Shown piece after piece: positions 1-10,872 of a DNA stretch of 64,000 bases. This DNA comes from Castellaniella sp. (GTDB lineage: Bacteria; Pseudomonadota; Gammaproteobacteria; Burkholderiales; Burkholderiaceae_B): assembly GCF_034675845.1 (NCBI RefSeq), contig NZ_JAUCCU010000001.1:2108001-2172000 (forward strand), read 5' to 3'. Both the position numbers and the translations under genes were made by a program. Below the pieces are notes generated by a model that saw only the letters and a program-made list of their open reading frames with translations, did not search any database and had not been told where the DNA came from. Each line of letters begins with the position of its first letter. The first letter of the stretch is position 1.

Positions 1-126
1 GTATTCCCTGAGATCAGCGCCAATAAATACGTGATCTGGGTCAGGTTCTCCGCGCAGGATAACGTGGTCAAGCCTCAATCTGTCACGCGTGACGTGGCCT
101 TTCGCTTGGCTCGCTGCAATCTTTAG
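1..126 (+). CDS. 3' end of an unidentified protein (partial)
   Basis: Frame 1 is open from the first base of the window to a TAG at 124-126, giving 41 residues that end in ARCNL. The next gene starts 12 bases later on the same strand, so this could be the tail of a gene upstream of the efflux operon. I do not recognise the family. With so little sequence the frame could also be open by chance. Confidence 0.4.
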   Translation, partial: VFPEISANKYVIWVRFSAQDNVVKPQSVTRDVAFRLARCNL

Positions 127-137
127 GGTTTTCCGTC

Positions 138-1301
138 ATGAAGAATTCCACGCCGCCGCCTGTCAGCGTGCGCCGACGGATGTGGGTATGGGCCACACTC
201 TGTGTGTTTATCGGGTTGGCGGTATGGCTGTTGTGGCCACGTGCGCCGGGCCAGCCGCCTGGTCGGGGTTTTCGCGGCATGCCGGGTCAATCTACGCCGG
301 TTGCGGTGGTCACGGCAGCGTCGGGGCAGGTGGATCGCAGCTTGCGCGCCTTGGGCACGGTGACCTCTCCTGCGACCGTGGTGATTCGTTCCCGGGTGGA
401 TGGTCCCTTGCAAGCCCTGCATTTCGTCGACGGTCAGGCGGTTCGGGCAGGGGATCTGCTGGCGGAAATTGACCCTCGGCCATTTCAAATCCAGCTAGAG
501 CAGGCCACCGGCCAGCAGCGGCAGCATGCTGCGCAGCTGGCCAATGCGCGCCAGGATCTGGCCCGCTATGAAACCTTGTTCAAACAGGATTCCGTGGCGC
601 GTCAGCAGTTGGACACGGCGCGGGCCCAGGTACGCGAACTCGAAGGTCAGGCGCAGATCGATCAAGCGGCGGTTGATAATGCCCGCCTGCAGCTGGGCTA
701 CACCCGGATCGAAGCGCCTCTGGATGGCCATCTGGGCATGCGCAAGATCGACGTGGGCAATATGGTGCATGCCTCGGATACCGAGGGGCTGGTGGTATTG
801 ACCCAGAACCAGCCCATCGATGTGGTGTTCTCGGTGCCGCAGACGGCCTTGCCATTGCTGTCACAGGCGCGTCAGGTGGCGCCAGCCCTGCAGACGCAGC
901 TGTTGGCTCAGGCTGGGGGGGCGGTGCTGGAAACCGGAAGCCTGCTGGCGGTGGATAATCAGATCGATGTGGCCACCGGCACGGTGCAGTTGAAGTCCCG
1001 CTTTGATAATCCGGACGAACGCCTGTTTCCCAATCAATTTGTGCAGGTGCGCTTGCGTCTGGGGTTGGAGTCCGGCCTGGTGTTGCCCTTGCGGGCGGTG
1101 CAGCGCGGCGCCAGCGGCGAATACGTTTATCGCGTGGATGCCGACAAAAAAGCCCAACGCGTCGCCGTCGTCACGGGGGTGGATGATGGACATCAGGTTG
1201 TGATCGAATCCGGCCTGCAGGCCGGTGATGTGGTGGTGCTCGAGGGTACGGACCGGCTGCGGGATGGTGGTCTGGTGGAAATCGTGGAACCCGCTGCGTG
1301 A
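138..1301 (+). CDS. mdtA: RND efflux periplasmic adaptor, MdtA-like
   Basis: This is the periplasmic adaptor (membrane fusion protein) that links an inner-membrane RND pump to an outer-membrane channel. The 387-aa protein has one N-terminal membrane anchor (about residues 15-33), a split lipoyl/barrel-sandwich domain (about 80-115 and 190-220), an intervening alpha-helical hairpin rich in Q, A and R, and a C-terminal beta-barrel/membrane-proximal part. The anchor has no lipobox cysteine, as in MdtA rather than AcrA. The last bases overlap the GTG of the next gene, so translation is probably coupled. Two different pump genes follow, which is the MdtABC arrangement. Substrates cannot be read from the sequence. 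Confidence 0.9.
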   Translation: MKNSTPPPVSVRRRMWVWATLCVFIGLAVWLLWPRAPGQPPGRGFRGMPGQSTPVAVVTAASGQVDRSLRALGTVTSPATVVIRSRVDGPLQALHFVDGQAVRAGDLLAEIDPRPFQIQLEQATGQQRQHAAQLANARQDLARYETLFKQDSVARQQLDTARAQVRELEGQAQIDQAAVDNARLQLGYTRIEAPLDGHLGMRKIDVGNMVHASDTEGLVVLTQNQPIDVVFSVPQTALPLLSQARQVAPALQTQLLAQAGGAVLETGSLLAVDNQIDVATGTVQLKSRFDNPDERLFPNQFVQVRLRLGLESGLVLPLRAVQRGASGEYVYRVDADKKAQRVAVVTGVDDGHQVVIESGLQAGDVVVLEGTDRLRDGGLVEIVEPAA

Positions 1302-4300
1302 ACCTGTCCCGCCCCTTTATTCTGCGGCCCATTGCCACGACTCTGGCCATGATCGCCCTGGCCTTGGCGGGTTTGCTGGCTTACCGTGAGTTACCCGTGT
1401 CGGCCCTGCCGCAGGTGGATTTCCCCACGATTCAGGTGACCACGCTGTATCCGGGCGCAGGGCCGGATGTCATGACGGCGCTGGTCACTTCGCCGCTCGA
1501 ACGCCAGTTCGGCCAGATGCCGGGCCTGGCGCAGATGTTGTCCACCAGTTCCGGGGGCTCATCGCGCATTACCTTGCGCTTTGATCTGGGGCTGTCGCTG
1601 GATGTGGCCGAACAGGAAGTCCAGGCGGCAATCAATGCGGCCTCGAATCTGTTGCCGGGCGATATGCCTTCGCCGCCCATTTATCGCAAGGTCAACCCCG
1701 CCGACGCGCCGGTCATGACCTTGGCGGTGACCTCGCCCACCATGCCGTTGGATCAGGTGCGCGATCTGATCGAGGTGCGGGTGGCGCAAAAGCTTTCGCA
1801 GATCAATGGGGTGGGCTTGGTCAGCGTGGCCGGCGGCCAGCGGCCGGCCGTGCGTATTCAGGTGGATTCCCAGGCGTTGGCAGCCCACGGACTGGCCATG
1901 GCGCAGGTGCGCCAGGCGGTGGTGCAGGCCAATGTCAATCAGCCCAAGGGCAATCTGGACGGCCCGCAGCGTTCCATGACCATTAGCGTCAACGACCAAC
2001 TGAAGGAAACCGCCGATTACGAAAACCTGATTCTGGCCTATGAGAACGGCGCACCGCTGCGTCTGCGCGATGTGGCCCAGGTCAGCCGGGCTGCCGAGGA
2101 CCTGTATCAGGCCGCCTGGTTTGACCGCACGCCCGCCGTGTTGCTGAATATCCAGCGTCAGCCCGGGGCCAATGTGATTCAGGTCGTCGATGAGGTCGAG
2201 GCCTTGCTGCCGGGATTGCGCCAGACCCTGCCGGTGGGCGTGGACTTGCAGGTCGCAGCCGACCGTACGCACACGATCCGGGATTCGGTAGACCATGTGC
2301 AGATCGAGATGCTGCTGGCGATTGCCCTGGTGGTGGCCGTCACGTTTGTGTTCTTGCGCACGTGGCGCGCTACCCTGATTCCGAGCATTGTGGTGCCCTT
2401 GTCTTTGGTGGGGACGTTTGGCCTGATGTTTCTGCTGGGCTTCAGCATCAATAATCTGACCTTGATGGCCCTGACCATTGCCACGGGCTTTGTGGTGGAT
2501 GATGCCATTGTCATGATCGAGAATATCGCCCGCCACATCGAGGAAGGCGAACACCCCATGACGGCATCTTTGCGTGGGGCGCGCCAGATCGGCTTTACGC
2601 TGGTGTCCTTGACGGTCTCTCTGATTGCCGTGCTGATTCCGCTGCTGTTCATGGCCGATGTAGTGGGCCGGTTGTTTCGGGAATTCGCCGTGACCCTGGC
2701 CGTGGCAATTCTGCTGTCTCTGTTGATTTCCCTGACGCTGACGCCCATGATGTGCGCCCGCATGCTGCGTCCGGAGTCCGAAGAGTCGCCGCATGGCCGA
2801 GCCATGCAGTGGGCCGGACACCAACTGGATGCGCTGGTGCGCCAGTATGATCGTGGCCTGCACTGGGTGCTGGCACATCAGGGGGCGACCTTGTGGTTTG
2901 CCGTGGGGACGCTGGCGGTGACGGCCGGCTTGTATGCCGGCATTCCCAAGGGCTTTTTCCCCCAGCAGGATACCGGGGCCATCCAGGCGATTACCCAGGG
3001 GCCGCAGACGGCTTCGTTTGCGGTCATGTCCCGTTTGCAACAAACCGCCGTGGATCGGATTCTGGCCGATCCGGCGGTGGCGTCCGTGACGTCCTTTATC
3101 GGGATCGACGGTGATAACACCACCCTGAATACAGGCCGCTTGCAGATTACCCTCAAACCGCTGGCGGATCGGGACCTGCGGGCCGATCGGGTGATCGAGC
3201 GCCTGGGTCAGGACCTACAGGATATTGTTGGCTTGCAGGCCTGGCTGCAGCCAGTGCAGGAACTCTCGGTCGAGGATCAGATCAGCCGGGCCCAGTTTCA
3301 GATGACGGTGTCCAGCCTGGATGGGGAAACCTTGAGCCTTTGGGTGCCGCGCCTGGTGCAGGCCATGCAGGACTTGCCTTCCGTGCAGGAGGTGGCGGGA
3401 GACCTGCAGGATCGTGGCCTGACTCTGGCGGTGCAGGTGGATCGGGATGCGGCAGCCCGACTGGGGGTGACGCAGTCCGCCATTGACGATGCCCTGTACG
3501 ATGCCTTTGGCCAGCGCCTGATTTCCACGATTTACACCCAGTCGGCTCAATACCGGGTCGTGCTGGAAGCCGACGCAGCCCTATTGGACGGCGGCCCGCA
3601 GGCCTTGGCCGATCTCTACGTGCCGTTGGCGAATGGCGGTGTGACGCCGTTGGCGACAGTGGCGCAATTGGTGCCAGGGGTAGGTCCGCTGGCCGTGCAA
3701 CGCCTGGGCCAGTTTCCGGCCAGCACCGTGTCGTTCAATCTGGCCCCAGGGGCCGCCTTGTCTGATGCCGTGCAGGCGATTGAGTCGGTCCGGATGGCGC
3801 TGGGGGTGCCCGATGCCGTGGATATCCGTTTCCAGGGTGCGGCTCAGGCGTTTCAGGCCTCCTTGTCCAGTACGTTGTGGCTGCTGCTGGCGGCGGTGGT
3901 CACCATGTATATCGTCCTGGGGGTGCTCTACGAGAGCCTGATCCATCCGGTGACGATCTTGTCTACCTTGCCGTCAGCCGCCATCGGGGCCTTGCTGGCT
4001 TTGTGGCTGGGCGGGGTCGAACTCGATATGATCGGGGTGATCGGCATCATTCTCCTGATCGGCATCGTGAAGAAAAATGCCATCCTGATGATCGACTTTG
4101 CCCTGGATGCCCAGCGTGAACGCGGGCTGGGGCCGCAGGCGGCCATCCACGAGGCCGCCCTGCTGCGGTTTCGACCGATTCTGATGACCACGCTGGCGGC
4201 GTTTTTCAGCGCAATTCCGCTGATGCTGGCCAGTGGGTCGGGCGCAGAACTGCGTCAGCCACTGGGCCTGGCGCTGGTGGGCGGGCTGCTGTGCAGCCAA

Positions 4301-4378
4301 CTGCTGACGCTGTTTACCACGCCCGTGATCTACTTGTTTTTTGAACGCCTGGCGCATCGGCGTGCTGCTGTGCCATGA
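1298..4378 (+). CDS. mdtB: RND efflux pump subunit, MdtB-like
   Basis: An inner-membrane proton-driven RND transporter of 1026 aa, the normal length for the HAE-1 family. It starts with GTG inside the end of the adaptor gene (GTGA overlap). An N-terminal transmembrane helix is followed by a large periplasmic porter loop. TM4 carries the proton-relay aspartate pair in [14 protein letters not shown], and the second half begins at [11 protein letters not shown]. It is paralogous to the next gene, which suggests a hetero-oligomeric pump of the MdtB2C type. The gene is intact, and the long open frames on its opposite strand are shadows. Confidence 0.9.
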   Translation: MNLSRPFILRPIATTLAMIALALAGLLAYRELPVSALPQVDFPTIQVTTLYPGAGPDVMTALVTSPLERQFGQMPGLAQMLSTSSGGSSRITLRFDLGLSLDVAEQEVQAAINAASNLLPGDMPSPPIYRKVNPADAPVMTLAVTSPTMPLDQVRDLIEVRVAQKLSQINGVGLVSVAGGQRPAVRIQVDSQALAAHGLAMAQVRQAVVQANVNQPKGNLDGPQRSMTISVNDQLKETADYENLILAYENGAPLRLRDVAQVSRAAEDLYQAAWFDRTPAVLLNIQRQPGANVIQVVDEVEALLPGLRQTLPVGVDLQVAADRTHTIRDSVDHVQIEMLLAIALVVAVTFVFLRTWRATLIPSIVVPLSLVGTFGLMFLLGFSINNLTLMALTIATGFVVDDAIVMIENIARHIEEGEHPMTASLRGARQIGFTLVSLTVSLIAVLIPLLFMADVVGRLFREFAVTLAVAILLSLLISLTLTPMMCARMLRPESEESPHGRAMQWAGHQLDALVRQYDRGLHWVLAHQGATLWFAVGTLAVTAGLYAGIPKGFFPQQDTGAIQAITQGPQTASFAVMSRLQQTAVDRILADPAVASVTSFIGIDGDNTTLNTGRLQITLKPLADRDLRADRVIERLGQDLQDIVGLQAWLQPVQELSVEDQISRAQFQMTVSSLDGETLSLWVPRLVQAMQDLPSVQEVAGDLQDRGLTLAVQVDRDAAARLGVTQSAIDDALYDAFGQRLISTIYTQSAQYRVVLEADAALLDGGPQALADLYVPLANGGVTPLATVAQLVPGVGPLAVQRLGQFPASTVSFNLAPGAALSDAVQAIESVRMALGVPDAVDIRFQGAAQAFQASLSSTLWLLLAAVVTMYIVLGVLYESLIHPVTILSTLPSAAIGALLALWLGGVELDMIGVIGIILLIGIVKKNAILMIDFALDAQRERGLGPQAAIHEAALLRFRPILMTTLAAFFSAIPLMLASGSGAELRQPLGLALVGGLLCSQLLTLFTTPVIYLFFERLAHRRAAVP

Positions 4379-7300
4379 GATTCTTTGCCCTGTTTCTGCG
4401 TCGGCCAGTGGGCACCTCTCTGCTGTGTCTGGCCATGGTGCTGGTGGGTGTGCTGGCGCTGCGATTTTTGCCGGTGGCGCCGTTGCCGCAGGTGGATTTC
4501 CCCATGATTTCCGTCTCGGCATCGCTGCCGGGTGCCAGTCCGGAAACCATGGCCTCCAGCGTGGCCATGCCGCTGGAACAATCCCTGGGGTCGATTGCCG
4601 GGGTCAGCAGCATGAGTTCCCGCAGCAGCGAAGGGCAGACCGAAGTCTCTTTGATGTTCGACCTGGACCGCGATATCAATAGCGCGGCACGGGATGTGCA
4701 GGCCGCCATCAATGTGGCCCGGCCCATGCTGCCTTCCGGCATGCGGGGCAACCCGGTCTATCGCAAGGTCAATTCTTCATCATCGCCCATCATGACCTTG
4801 GCGCTGACTTCGCCGACCGCGACTCGGGGCGAACTCTATGATCTGGCTTCTACTGTACTGGCCCAGAAACTTGCGCAGATCAGCGGGGTGGGGCAGGTGA
4901 CCATAGGCGGCAGTTCGCTGCCGGCGGTGCGGGTTTTGCTCAATCCCCGTGCGCTGGAATCCATGGGCGTGCCGCTGGACCGGGTGCGCCAGGTATTGCA
5001 GGATGTGAATTCCCTGCGGCCCGGGGGGCTGGTGCGGCTGGATGCGCAACAGTGGCAGATCCGTAGCGGTGGCCAGTTGCGCAAGGCCGCTGATTACGCG
5101 CCGCTGATCGTCGCCTGGAAGGACGGTCGTCCGATTCGTCTGAGCGATGTGGCGGACATCCAGGATTCGGTCGAGGACACCAACCAGGTTGGGTATTTCA
5201 ACGATCAGTCGGCAGTCCTGTTGATTGTCCGGCGCCAGACCGATGCGAATATCATCGAGACCGTCGATGCGGTACGCGACTTGCTGCCCAGGCTGCAGGC
5301 CTTGCTGCCTGCGCAGGTGCAACTGACCATCGCTCAGGATCGTACCCCCAGTATTCGCGCCTCCTTGTATGAAGCCGAGCTGACCCTGGTCTTGTCGGTG
5401 TTGCTGGTGGTGGCCGTGGTATTTGCGTTTCTGGGAAACTGGCGCGCGGCCCTGATCCCGGCGATTGCCGTGCCGGCGTCGCTCATCAGTACCTTCAGCC
5501 TGATGTGGTGGTTCAATTTCAGCCTGAACAGCATTTCATTGATGGCGCTGATCGTGGCGACCGGCTTTGTGGTGGACGATGCCATCGTGGTGCTGGAGAA
5601 CATCATGCGCCACATCGAACGCGGCATGCGGCCAGCGCGGGCCGCTTTGCGCGGGGTGACCGAAGTCGGCTTCACTGTGGTGGCCATGAGCGTCTCGCTG
5701 GTGGCGGTCTTCATCCCCTTGTGGCTGGTGGGCGGCCTGGTGGGGCGGCTATTCGAGGAGTTCGCCGTCACCCTGTCTGCCGCGATTGGCGTGTCGCTCC
5801 TGATTTCCGTCACCCTGACGCCCGTCATGGCGGCCCGGCTGCTGCGGGTCGTGCCGCCGGATCAGGCTGTGCGGCGCAATGGTCTGGCGCGCATGTCGCA
5901 GCGTCTGGGCCAGGTCTGCCTGCAGGCCTATCAGCAGTCTTTGAGTTGGGCGCTGGATCACTCGAAAATCGTCTTGCTATTGCTGTTGGCCACCATCGGC
6001 CTGAACGTCTATCTGTATGTTTCTGTGCCCAAAGGATTTTTCCCCCAACAGGATACGGGCCAGTTGATGGGGTTTTTTCGGGTGGATACCGGGACGTCAT
6101 TCGAGGAAACCCAGCAGCGCCTGAATGATTTTCGCCGGGTCTTGCTGGCGGATCCGGCGGTGGATACGGTCACGGCGTATGCCGGGGGGCGCGGCGGCAG
6201 CAATTCCAGCTTTATCCAGATTCAACTCAAACCGCTGGATGCCCGCAGCGCCAGTGCGATTGAAGTCGTCAATCGCCTGCGTCCGCGCTTTGAGCACGTG
6301 CCGGGGGCCCGCATGTTTCTGGTGCCGCAGCAGGATATTTTTGTGGGCCATTCCTCGCGTGCGGGTTCGTATTCCTATCAGTTGATGGGCAGCGATCTGG
6401 CCTTGCTGAACGCCTGGATGCCCCAGGTCCGTCAGGCTTTGGCCGCCTTGCCGGAACTGGTCGATGTGGATGAGGATGTCGAGGACAAGGGACGACGGGT
6501 AGAGCTGGAAGTGGATCGCGATGCGGCGCGTCAACTAGGGGTCCAGATGGCGGACCTGGCCGGGGTATTGAACAACGCTTTCAGCCAGCGTCAGGTAGCG
6601 GTGCTGTATGGCACGCTGAACCAATATCATGTGGTGATGGGGGTGCAGCCGCAGTACGCGCAGGACCTGCATTCCCTGCAGGCTTTGCAGGTCATCAATG
6701 CCCAGGGCGACCGGGTGCCGTTGACTGCTTTTACGCGCATCACCGAGGGCACGGCACCACGTTCGGTCAATCACGACGGCCTGCTGGCTGCGGATTCGAT
6801 TTCATTTGGTCTGGCACCGGGGGTGTCCCTGGAGCAGGCGCTGGCGGCCATTGACCAGGCGGTGGCCCGCATCAGCCTGCCCAGCCGCGAACTGCAGTCC
6901 GGTCTGGATGATAGTTCCAGCATGATGCGGGATTCGGTGGCTCAGCAGCCGTGGATGCTGCTGGCGGCCCTGGTGGCCATGTATCTGGTGCTGGGCATGC
7001 TCTACGAGAGCTCCATCCATCCGATCACGATTCTGTCGACCTTGCCATCCGCAGGCATCGGAGCCTTGCTGGCCTTGCGTTTGTTTGACATGGAATTCAC
7101 CTTGATTGCGCTGATCGGGGTTTTTTTGCTGATCGGCATCGTCAAGAAAAATGCCATCATGATGGTGGATTTTGCCCTGCAGGCGCAGCGCCGCGAGGGT
7201 CTGGACCCGCGAGAAGCCATTTATCGGGCCTGTCTGGCACGGTTGCGTCCCATTCTGATGACGACTTTATCCGCCATGTTGGGCGCCTTGCCGCTGCTGT

Positions 7301-7473
7301 TGGCGACAGGGGCCGGGGTTGAAATGCGCCAGCCCCTGGGGCTGACGATTCTGGGTGGTTTGCTGGTTAGCCAGATATTGACGCTGTATACCACCCCAGT
7401 GGTATATCTCAGCCTGGATCGCCTGCGTGGCCGTCGCGCACGGGATCGCCAGCACGTCGTGGTGACCACATGA
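4375..7473 (+). CDS. mdtC: RND efflux pump subunit, MdtC-like
   Basis: The second inner-membrane RND transporter of the operon, 1032 aa, beginning with an ATGA overlap on the stop of the MdtB-like gene. It has the same architecture: a first TM helix, porter domains, TM4 with the DD pair in [14 protein letters not shown], and [11 protein letters not shown] at the start of the second repeat. Two non-identical pumps behind one adaptor point to an MdtBC heterotrimer, and to multidrug, bile-salt-like or metal-chelator export as known for the family. Which paralogue is strictly B or C is assigned only by gene order. Confidence 0.9.
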   Translation: MRFFALFLRRPVGTSLLCLAMVLVGVLALRFLPVAPLPQVDFPMISVSASLPGASPETMASSVAMPLEQSLGSIAGVSSMSSRSSEGQTEVSLMFDLDRDINSAARDVQAAINVARPMLPSGMRGNPVYRKVNSSSSPIMTLALTSPTATRGELYDLASTVLAQKLAQISGVGQVTIGGSSLPAVRVLLNPRALESMGVPLDRVRQVLQDVNSLRPGGLVRLDAQQWQIRSGGQLRKAADYAPLIVAWKDGRPIRLSDVADIQDSVEDTNQVGYFNDQSAVLLIVRRQTDANIIETVDAVRDLLPRLQALLPAQVQLTIAQDRTPSIRASLYEAELTLVLSVLLVVAVVFAFLGNWRAALIPAIAVPASLISTFSLMWWFNFSLNSISLMALIVATGFVVDDAIVVLENIMRHIERGMRPARAALRGVTEVGFTVVAMSVSLVAVFIPLWLVGGLVGRLFEEFAVTLSAAIGVSLLISVTLTPVMAARLLRVVPPDQAVRRNGLARMSQRLGQVCLQAYQQSLSWALDHSKIVLLLLLATIGLNVYLYVSVPKGFFPQQDTGQLMGFFRVDTGTSFEETQQRLNDFRRVLLADPAVDTVTAYAGGRGGSNSSFIQIQLKPLDARSASAIEVVNRLRPRFEHVPGARMFLVPQQDIFVGHSSRAGSYSYQLMGSDLALLNAWMPQVRQALAALPELVDVDEDVEDKGRRVELEVDRDAARQLGVQMADLAGVLNNAFSQRQVAVLYGTLNQYHVVMGVQPQYAQDLHSLQALQVINAQGDRVPLTAFTRITEGTAPRSVNHDGLLAADSISFGLAPGVSLEQALAAIDQAVARISLPSRELQSGLDDSSSMMRDSVAQQPWMLLAALVAMYLVLGMLYESSIHPITILSTLPSAGIGALLALRLFDMEFTLIALIGVFLLIGIVKKNAIMMVDFALQAQRREGLDPREAIYRACLARLRPILMTTLSAMLGALPLLLATGAGVEMRQPLGLTILGGLLVSQILTLYTTPVVYLSLDRLRGRRARDRQHVVVTT

Positions 7474-8975
7474 ACCTGCCCTTCGAGAGACTTCCAGTGC
7501 CTGCCATTTCATTAGATGCCCCTGCGTGTTCGGTGCTGCTCAAGCGCAGGCTGGGCGGGTTGCGCAGTCTGCGCCTGGTCGGTCTGGGCGTGCTGGGCTT
7601 GATGCTGACTGCTTGCGCCGTCGGCCCGGATTACCAGCCGCCGACGCAGGACGTCGGGGCCGCCTATGCCCACGCGCCGGATGGGCAATGGCAGCCGGCC
7701 CAGCCGGTGGACAGTGCCTTGCCGCTGCAGTGGTGGCGCTTGTTCGATGATCTAGGGCTGGATGGCCTGATGGTTCGCATGCCACTGGCTAATCCGGATC
7801 TGGCTCAGGCTGAGGCGCAGTATCGTCAGGCGCAGGCTGCCTTGGGCAGCGCCAGGTCCAATCTGTTTCCCTCGTTGGATGCAGGTCTGTCCGGGGCGCG
7901 GGCAGGGCAGGGCATCTCCAGCGCGAATAATCCGGCCACCAATTACTCGCTGTCGGCAACGGTCAGTTGGGAGGTCGATTTATGGGGCCGGGTACGCCGC
8001 GATATCGAGGCTGCCCAGGCTGGTGCCCAGGCCAGCCAGGCGGATCTGGCCGCGATGCGCTTGAGCCTGCAGTCCACTCTGGCGCAGACGTACTTTGCCG
8101 TGCGTGCCAGTCAGCAGCAGGATATTCTCTTGGGCCGCACACTGGACGAATATGAGCGGGCCTTGCAGGTCACGCGCAATCGTTACCAGGCAGGTGTGGC
8201 TTCATCGGCTGATGTGGCTGCGGCTTCTGCGCAGTTGGATCAAGCCCGGGTGCAGCGCATCCGGTTGACATGGCAGCGCGAGCAGCAGGTGCATGCGCTG
8301 GCGATTTTGCTGGGCTTGGTGCCCGCCGGTTTCCAGATGCCGATGGATGCGGCTTTGCCGTCTGTGCCCGATGTGCCGACTGGGGTGCCCTCGGCGCTGC
8401 TGCAGCAGCGTCCCGATGTGGCCGCCGCCGAACGCCGGGTGGCCCAGGCCAATGCCAGGATCGGGGTGGCCCAGGCGGCCTGGTTTCCTGACCTGACCCT
8501 CAGCGCCCAGGGCGGTTTTCGGGCGGGTGAATTCGCCTCCTGGATTATGGCGCCCGCGCGTTTCTGGACATTGGGCCCCAGTCTGGCGCTGAGTCTGTTC
8601 GATGGCGGTGCCCGCAGCGCAGCGGTGGATGCCGCCCGCGCCGACTACGATGCCCAGGCGGCTGCCTATCGTAAAACCGTGCTGGAAGCCCTGCGCGAGG
8701 TCGAGGATGCCTTGGTCCAGTCGCAGGCCTTGGTGGATGAACAGGCCGCTCAGGACCAGGCGCTGGCGGCTGCCCGTGAAACACTGCGGCAGACCAATAA
8801 CCAGTATCTGGCCGGCCTGGTGGATTATCTGAACGTAGTGCAGGCTCAGACCAGCGCCCTGTCGGCCGAGCAAAACGCCCTGGATCTGCAATCCCAGCGG
8901 CTGACTGCGACGGTGCGCTTGATGGCGGCGCTGGGCGGGGGCACGCAGGGCGCCGCCAGCCCCGAGATCGAATAA
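7470..8975 (+). CDS. Outer-membrane efflux lipoprotein, OprM/NodT family
   Basis: The outer-membrane channel of the same tripartite efflux system, 501 aa. It begins with an ATGA overlap on the previous gene, so all four genes are translationally linked. A hydrophobic segment ends in the lipobox LTAC with the acylated cysteine at about residue 49. The mature protein opens with CAVGPDYQPP, typical of NodT/OprM channels, followed by two repeats of the OEP coiled-coil/beta-barrel unit. The N-terminus before the signal is unusually long, so a downstream start is possible. E. coli mdtABC lacks its own channel gene, whereas betaproteobacterial operons often carry one. Confidence 0.88.
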   Translation: MNLPFERLPVPAISLDAPACSVLLKRRLGGLRSLRLVGLGVLGLMLTACAVGPDYQPPTQDVGAAYAHAPDGQWQPAQPVDSALPLQWWRLFDDLGLDGLMVRMPLANPDLAQAEAQYRQAQAALGSARSNLFPSLDAGLSGARAGQGISSANNPATNYSLSATVSWEVDLWGRVRRDIEAAQAGAQASQADLAAMRLSLQSTLAQTYFAVRASQQQDILLGRTLDEYERALQVTRNRYQAGVASSADVAAASAQLDQARVQRIRLTWQREQQVHALAILLGLVPAGFQMPMDAALPSVPDVPTGVPSALLQQRPDVAAAERRVAQANARIGVAQAAWFPDLTLSAQGGFRAGEFASWIMAPARFWTLGPSLALSLFDGGARSAAVDAARADYDAQAAAYRKTVLEALREVEDALVQSQALVDEQAAQDQALAAARETLRQTNNQYLAGLVDYLNVVQAQTSALSAEQNALDLQSQRLTATVRLMAALGGGTQGAASPEIE

Positions 8976-9014
8976 ACGATTTCGGCATCAAGTCCTAGGG
9001 TAAACACTAATATA

Positions 9015-9043
9015 TTGACTTGATTGAATCTAAGTAATATTCT
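9015..9043 (+). promoter_or_regulatory. Predicted sigma70 promoter of the GntR gene
   Basis: A -35 box TTGACT (9015-9020) and a -10 box TATTCT (9038-9043) are separated by 17 bp. The expected start point, near 9050, falls at the left edge of the 9048-9078 palindrome. Confidence 0.55.
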
Positions 9044-9047
9044 ACGC

Positions 9048-9078
9048 ATAGTTTGGTCCAATTGTTGGACCAAACTAT
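9048..9078. promoter_or_regulatory. Candidate GntR operator (14-bp perfect inverted repeat)
   Basis: The arm ATAGTTTGGTCCAA (9048-9061) is perfectly mirrored at 9065-9078 across a 3-bp centre. Each arm also contains its own small palindrome, TTGGTCCAA or TTGGACCAA, with centres 12 bp apart. This TTGG-n-CCAA core resembles operators of the FadR/UxuR class of GntR regulators. It covers the predicted transcription start of the regulator gene, the classical position for autorepression. No second copy was noticed in the cluster. Confidence 0.65.
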
Positions 9079-9102
9079 CAAAAACCTGGATTCTTCCTGC
9101 CG

Positions 9103-9804
9103 ATGAGAACTTCTGCCGTCCAATATGTGCTCGACATCCTGAAAAAGGAAATCCAGTCGCAATATTCTCCGGGCGATATTTTGCCCAAAGAACGCGAGCT
9201 GGCTGAACGCTTTGATGTCAGCCGCAACACGGTGCGCGAAGCCATGATTTTTCTGGAGGCGTATCAACTGGTGGAAAAAACCCAGCGCGGCGCCCGCGTT
9301 CGCGAGCCTAGCTTCGAGCCGATGTTCCATATCTTCAGCGATGCCTTTGGGCCATCCAGCAAAACCGCCCAGGATGTCCTGAGCTTTCGCTGCATCGTCG
9401 AGCATGGCGTGCTGTCGGATGTCATTGCCCATGCCAAAGAAGCCGATATTCAGGCCATGGAGGCCGCCATCGAGCGCATGGATCGTGCTCGTACAGTGCG
9501 CGAGGCCGCCCAGGCTGATCACGACTTCCATGCCGCCATGGTTTTTGCCTCGGATAACCATGTGCTGCAGCAACTCTACAAGATCATGGCTGAAACCCTG
9601 ATCTATTACCTGGAAATCGGCAAATCCAACGCTGACCATAACGTCAAGGCCAGCGCACAGCATCGCGCCATTGTGGACGCCTTGCGTGCTCGTTCGCTGC
9701 CTGCCATGCAGGCCGCCGTGCAGGGCCATTTTCAGCATAGCGATGCCGTGCGTACCCGAGAACACCCCTTTATTGGTGAAACAGATGAAAGCACTACAAA
9801 TTGA
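9103..9804 (+). CDS. FadR-subfamily GntR transcriptional regulator
   Basis: A 233-aa regulator with an N-terminal winged helix-turn-helix (about residues 25-70, with LPKERELAERFDVSRNTVRE) and an all-helical FCD ligand-binding domain. It heads the sugar-acid gene cluster and probably represses it, releasing DNA when a uronate- or aldonate-type ligand binds; the ligand is an inference from the neighbours. The last 20 bases overlap the dehydrogenase gene, so the two are co-translated. A 14-bp inverted repeat lies on its predicted promoter. Confidence 0.85.
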   Translation: MRTSAVQYVLDILKKEIQSQYSPGDILPKERELAERFDVSRNTVREAMIFLEAYQLVEKTQRGARVREPSFEPMFHIFSDAFGPSSKTAQDVLSFRCIVEHGVLSDVIAHAKEADIQAMEAAIERMDRARTVREAAQADHDFHAAMVFASDNHVLQQLYKIMAETLIYYLEIGKSNADHNVKASAQHRAIVDALRARSLPAMQAAVQGHFQHSDAVRTREHPFIGETDESTTN

Positions 9805-10798
9805 ATCCGAAGGCGTCAGCGCCTTGCGTGATATTCCCCAACCGGCCCCGGCAGCAGGCGAAGTCCTGGTGCGTGTGCGGCATGTGGGCCTGTGCGGCAG
9901 CGATCTGAATACCTACAAAGGTTTGAATCCACTGGTCAGCCTGCCGCGTGTGCCCGGCCATGAGATCGGCGGCGAAGTCGCGCAGGTCGGCACCGGTGTG
10001 CCAGCCGATTATGCGCCCGGCAAACGCGTCATCGTGATGCCCTACACCAGTTGCGGCCAGTGCTCGTCCTGCCGCAAAGGGCGCGTCAATGCCTGCCGTT
10101 CCAATCGCACGCTGGGCGTCCAGCAAGAAGGCGGCTTGGCCGAATACGTCAGCCTGCCCTACGAAAAACTGATCCTTAACCATACTTTGGAAGCCCGTCA
10201 TCTGGCTTTGGTCGAGCCTCTGTCCGTGGGCTTTCATGCGGCTGTCCGGGGGCGTGTCGGCCCTGGGGACAAGGTAGTCGTCATCGGCTGCGGCATGATC
10301 GGCATGGGGGCGGTGGCGGGCGCTGCGCATTATGGCGGTCAGGTGATTGCGCTGGACACGAGTGCCGATAAGACCGCACTGGCGCTGACATTTGGCGCCG
10401 CCCATGCCGTGGATGCCTCTGCGGCGGATGTACAGGCGCAAATCCTGGCCCTGACCGATGGCGAAGGCGCCGATGTGGTGATTGAGGCCGTGGGCTTGCC
10501 GCAAACCTTCACGCAGGCCATCGACCTGGCGTGCTTTGCCGGGCGGGTGGTGTATGTGGGCTATGCCAAACAGCCCGTGTCCTATCAGACCCAGTATTTC
10601 AATCTCAAGGAGCTGGACATCATGGGGTCGCGCAACGCCACGATGGCGGATTTCGACGCCGTGATCCAGTTTCTGGAGCATCAGGACAATATCGACGCTT
10701 TGATCAGCAAGGTATTTCCGCTGAATCAGGCGGATCAGGCATTGCCGTACTGGGCTGCCGAACGCGCCCATACGCTCAAGGTCATGATCGAGTGCTGA
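9785..10798 (+). CDS. Zinc-dependent L-galactonate/L-gulonate 5-dehydrogenase-like enzyme
   Basis: A 337-aa medium-chain zinc dehydrogenase. It has the catalytic zinc site (LCGSD, then GHEIGGEV), the structural four-cysteine zinc loop (CGQCSSCRKGRVNAC) and a Rossmann fold with VVIGCGMIGMGAV. The ATG at 9785 lies inside the regulator gene, with GGTGA as a likely ribosome site. The family includes LgoD/YjjN (L-galactonate to D-tagaturonate) and L-gulonate 5-dehydrogenase (to D-fructuronate). Because the cluster also has UxaB- and UxaA-type enzymes, the tagaturonate route fits best. Exact substrate specificity cannot be read from the sequence. Confidence 0.75.
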   Translation: MKALQIESEGVSALRDIPQPAPAAGEVLVRVRHVGLCGSDLNTYKGLNPLVSLPRVPGHEIGGEVAQVGTGVPADYAPGKRVIVMPYTSCGQCSSCRKGRVNACRSNRTLGVQQEGGLAEYVSLPYEKLILNHTLEARHLALVEPLSVGFHAAVRGRVGPGDKVVVIGCGMIGMGAVAGAAHYGGQVIALDTSADKTALALTFGAAHAVDASAADVQAQILALTDGEGADVVIEAVGLPQTFTQAIDLACFAGRVVYVGYAKQPVSYQTQYFNLKELDIMGSRNATMADFDAVIQFLEHQDNIDALISKVFPLNQADQALPYWAAERAHTLKVMIEC

Positions 10799-10872
10799 TG
10801 AAAATCCAGGCCGGTATCGGGCTGGTGCATTGCTCTTTTTCCACCACATCGACAACTCTGTTGGAGACACAC

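Noticed and set aside
1559..3043. 494-aa open frame antisense to the MdtB-like gene
   Set aside because: Histidine/glutamine-rich composition typical of the reverse strand of a GC-rich gene; the sense strand is a complete RND pump.
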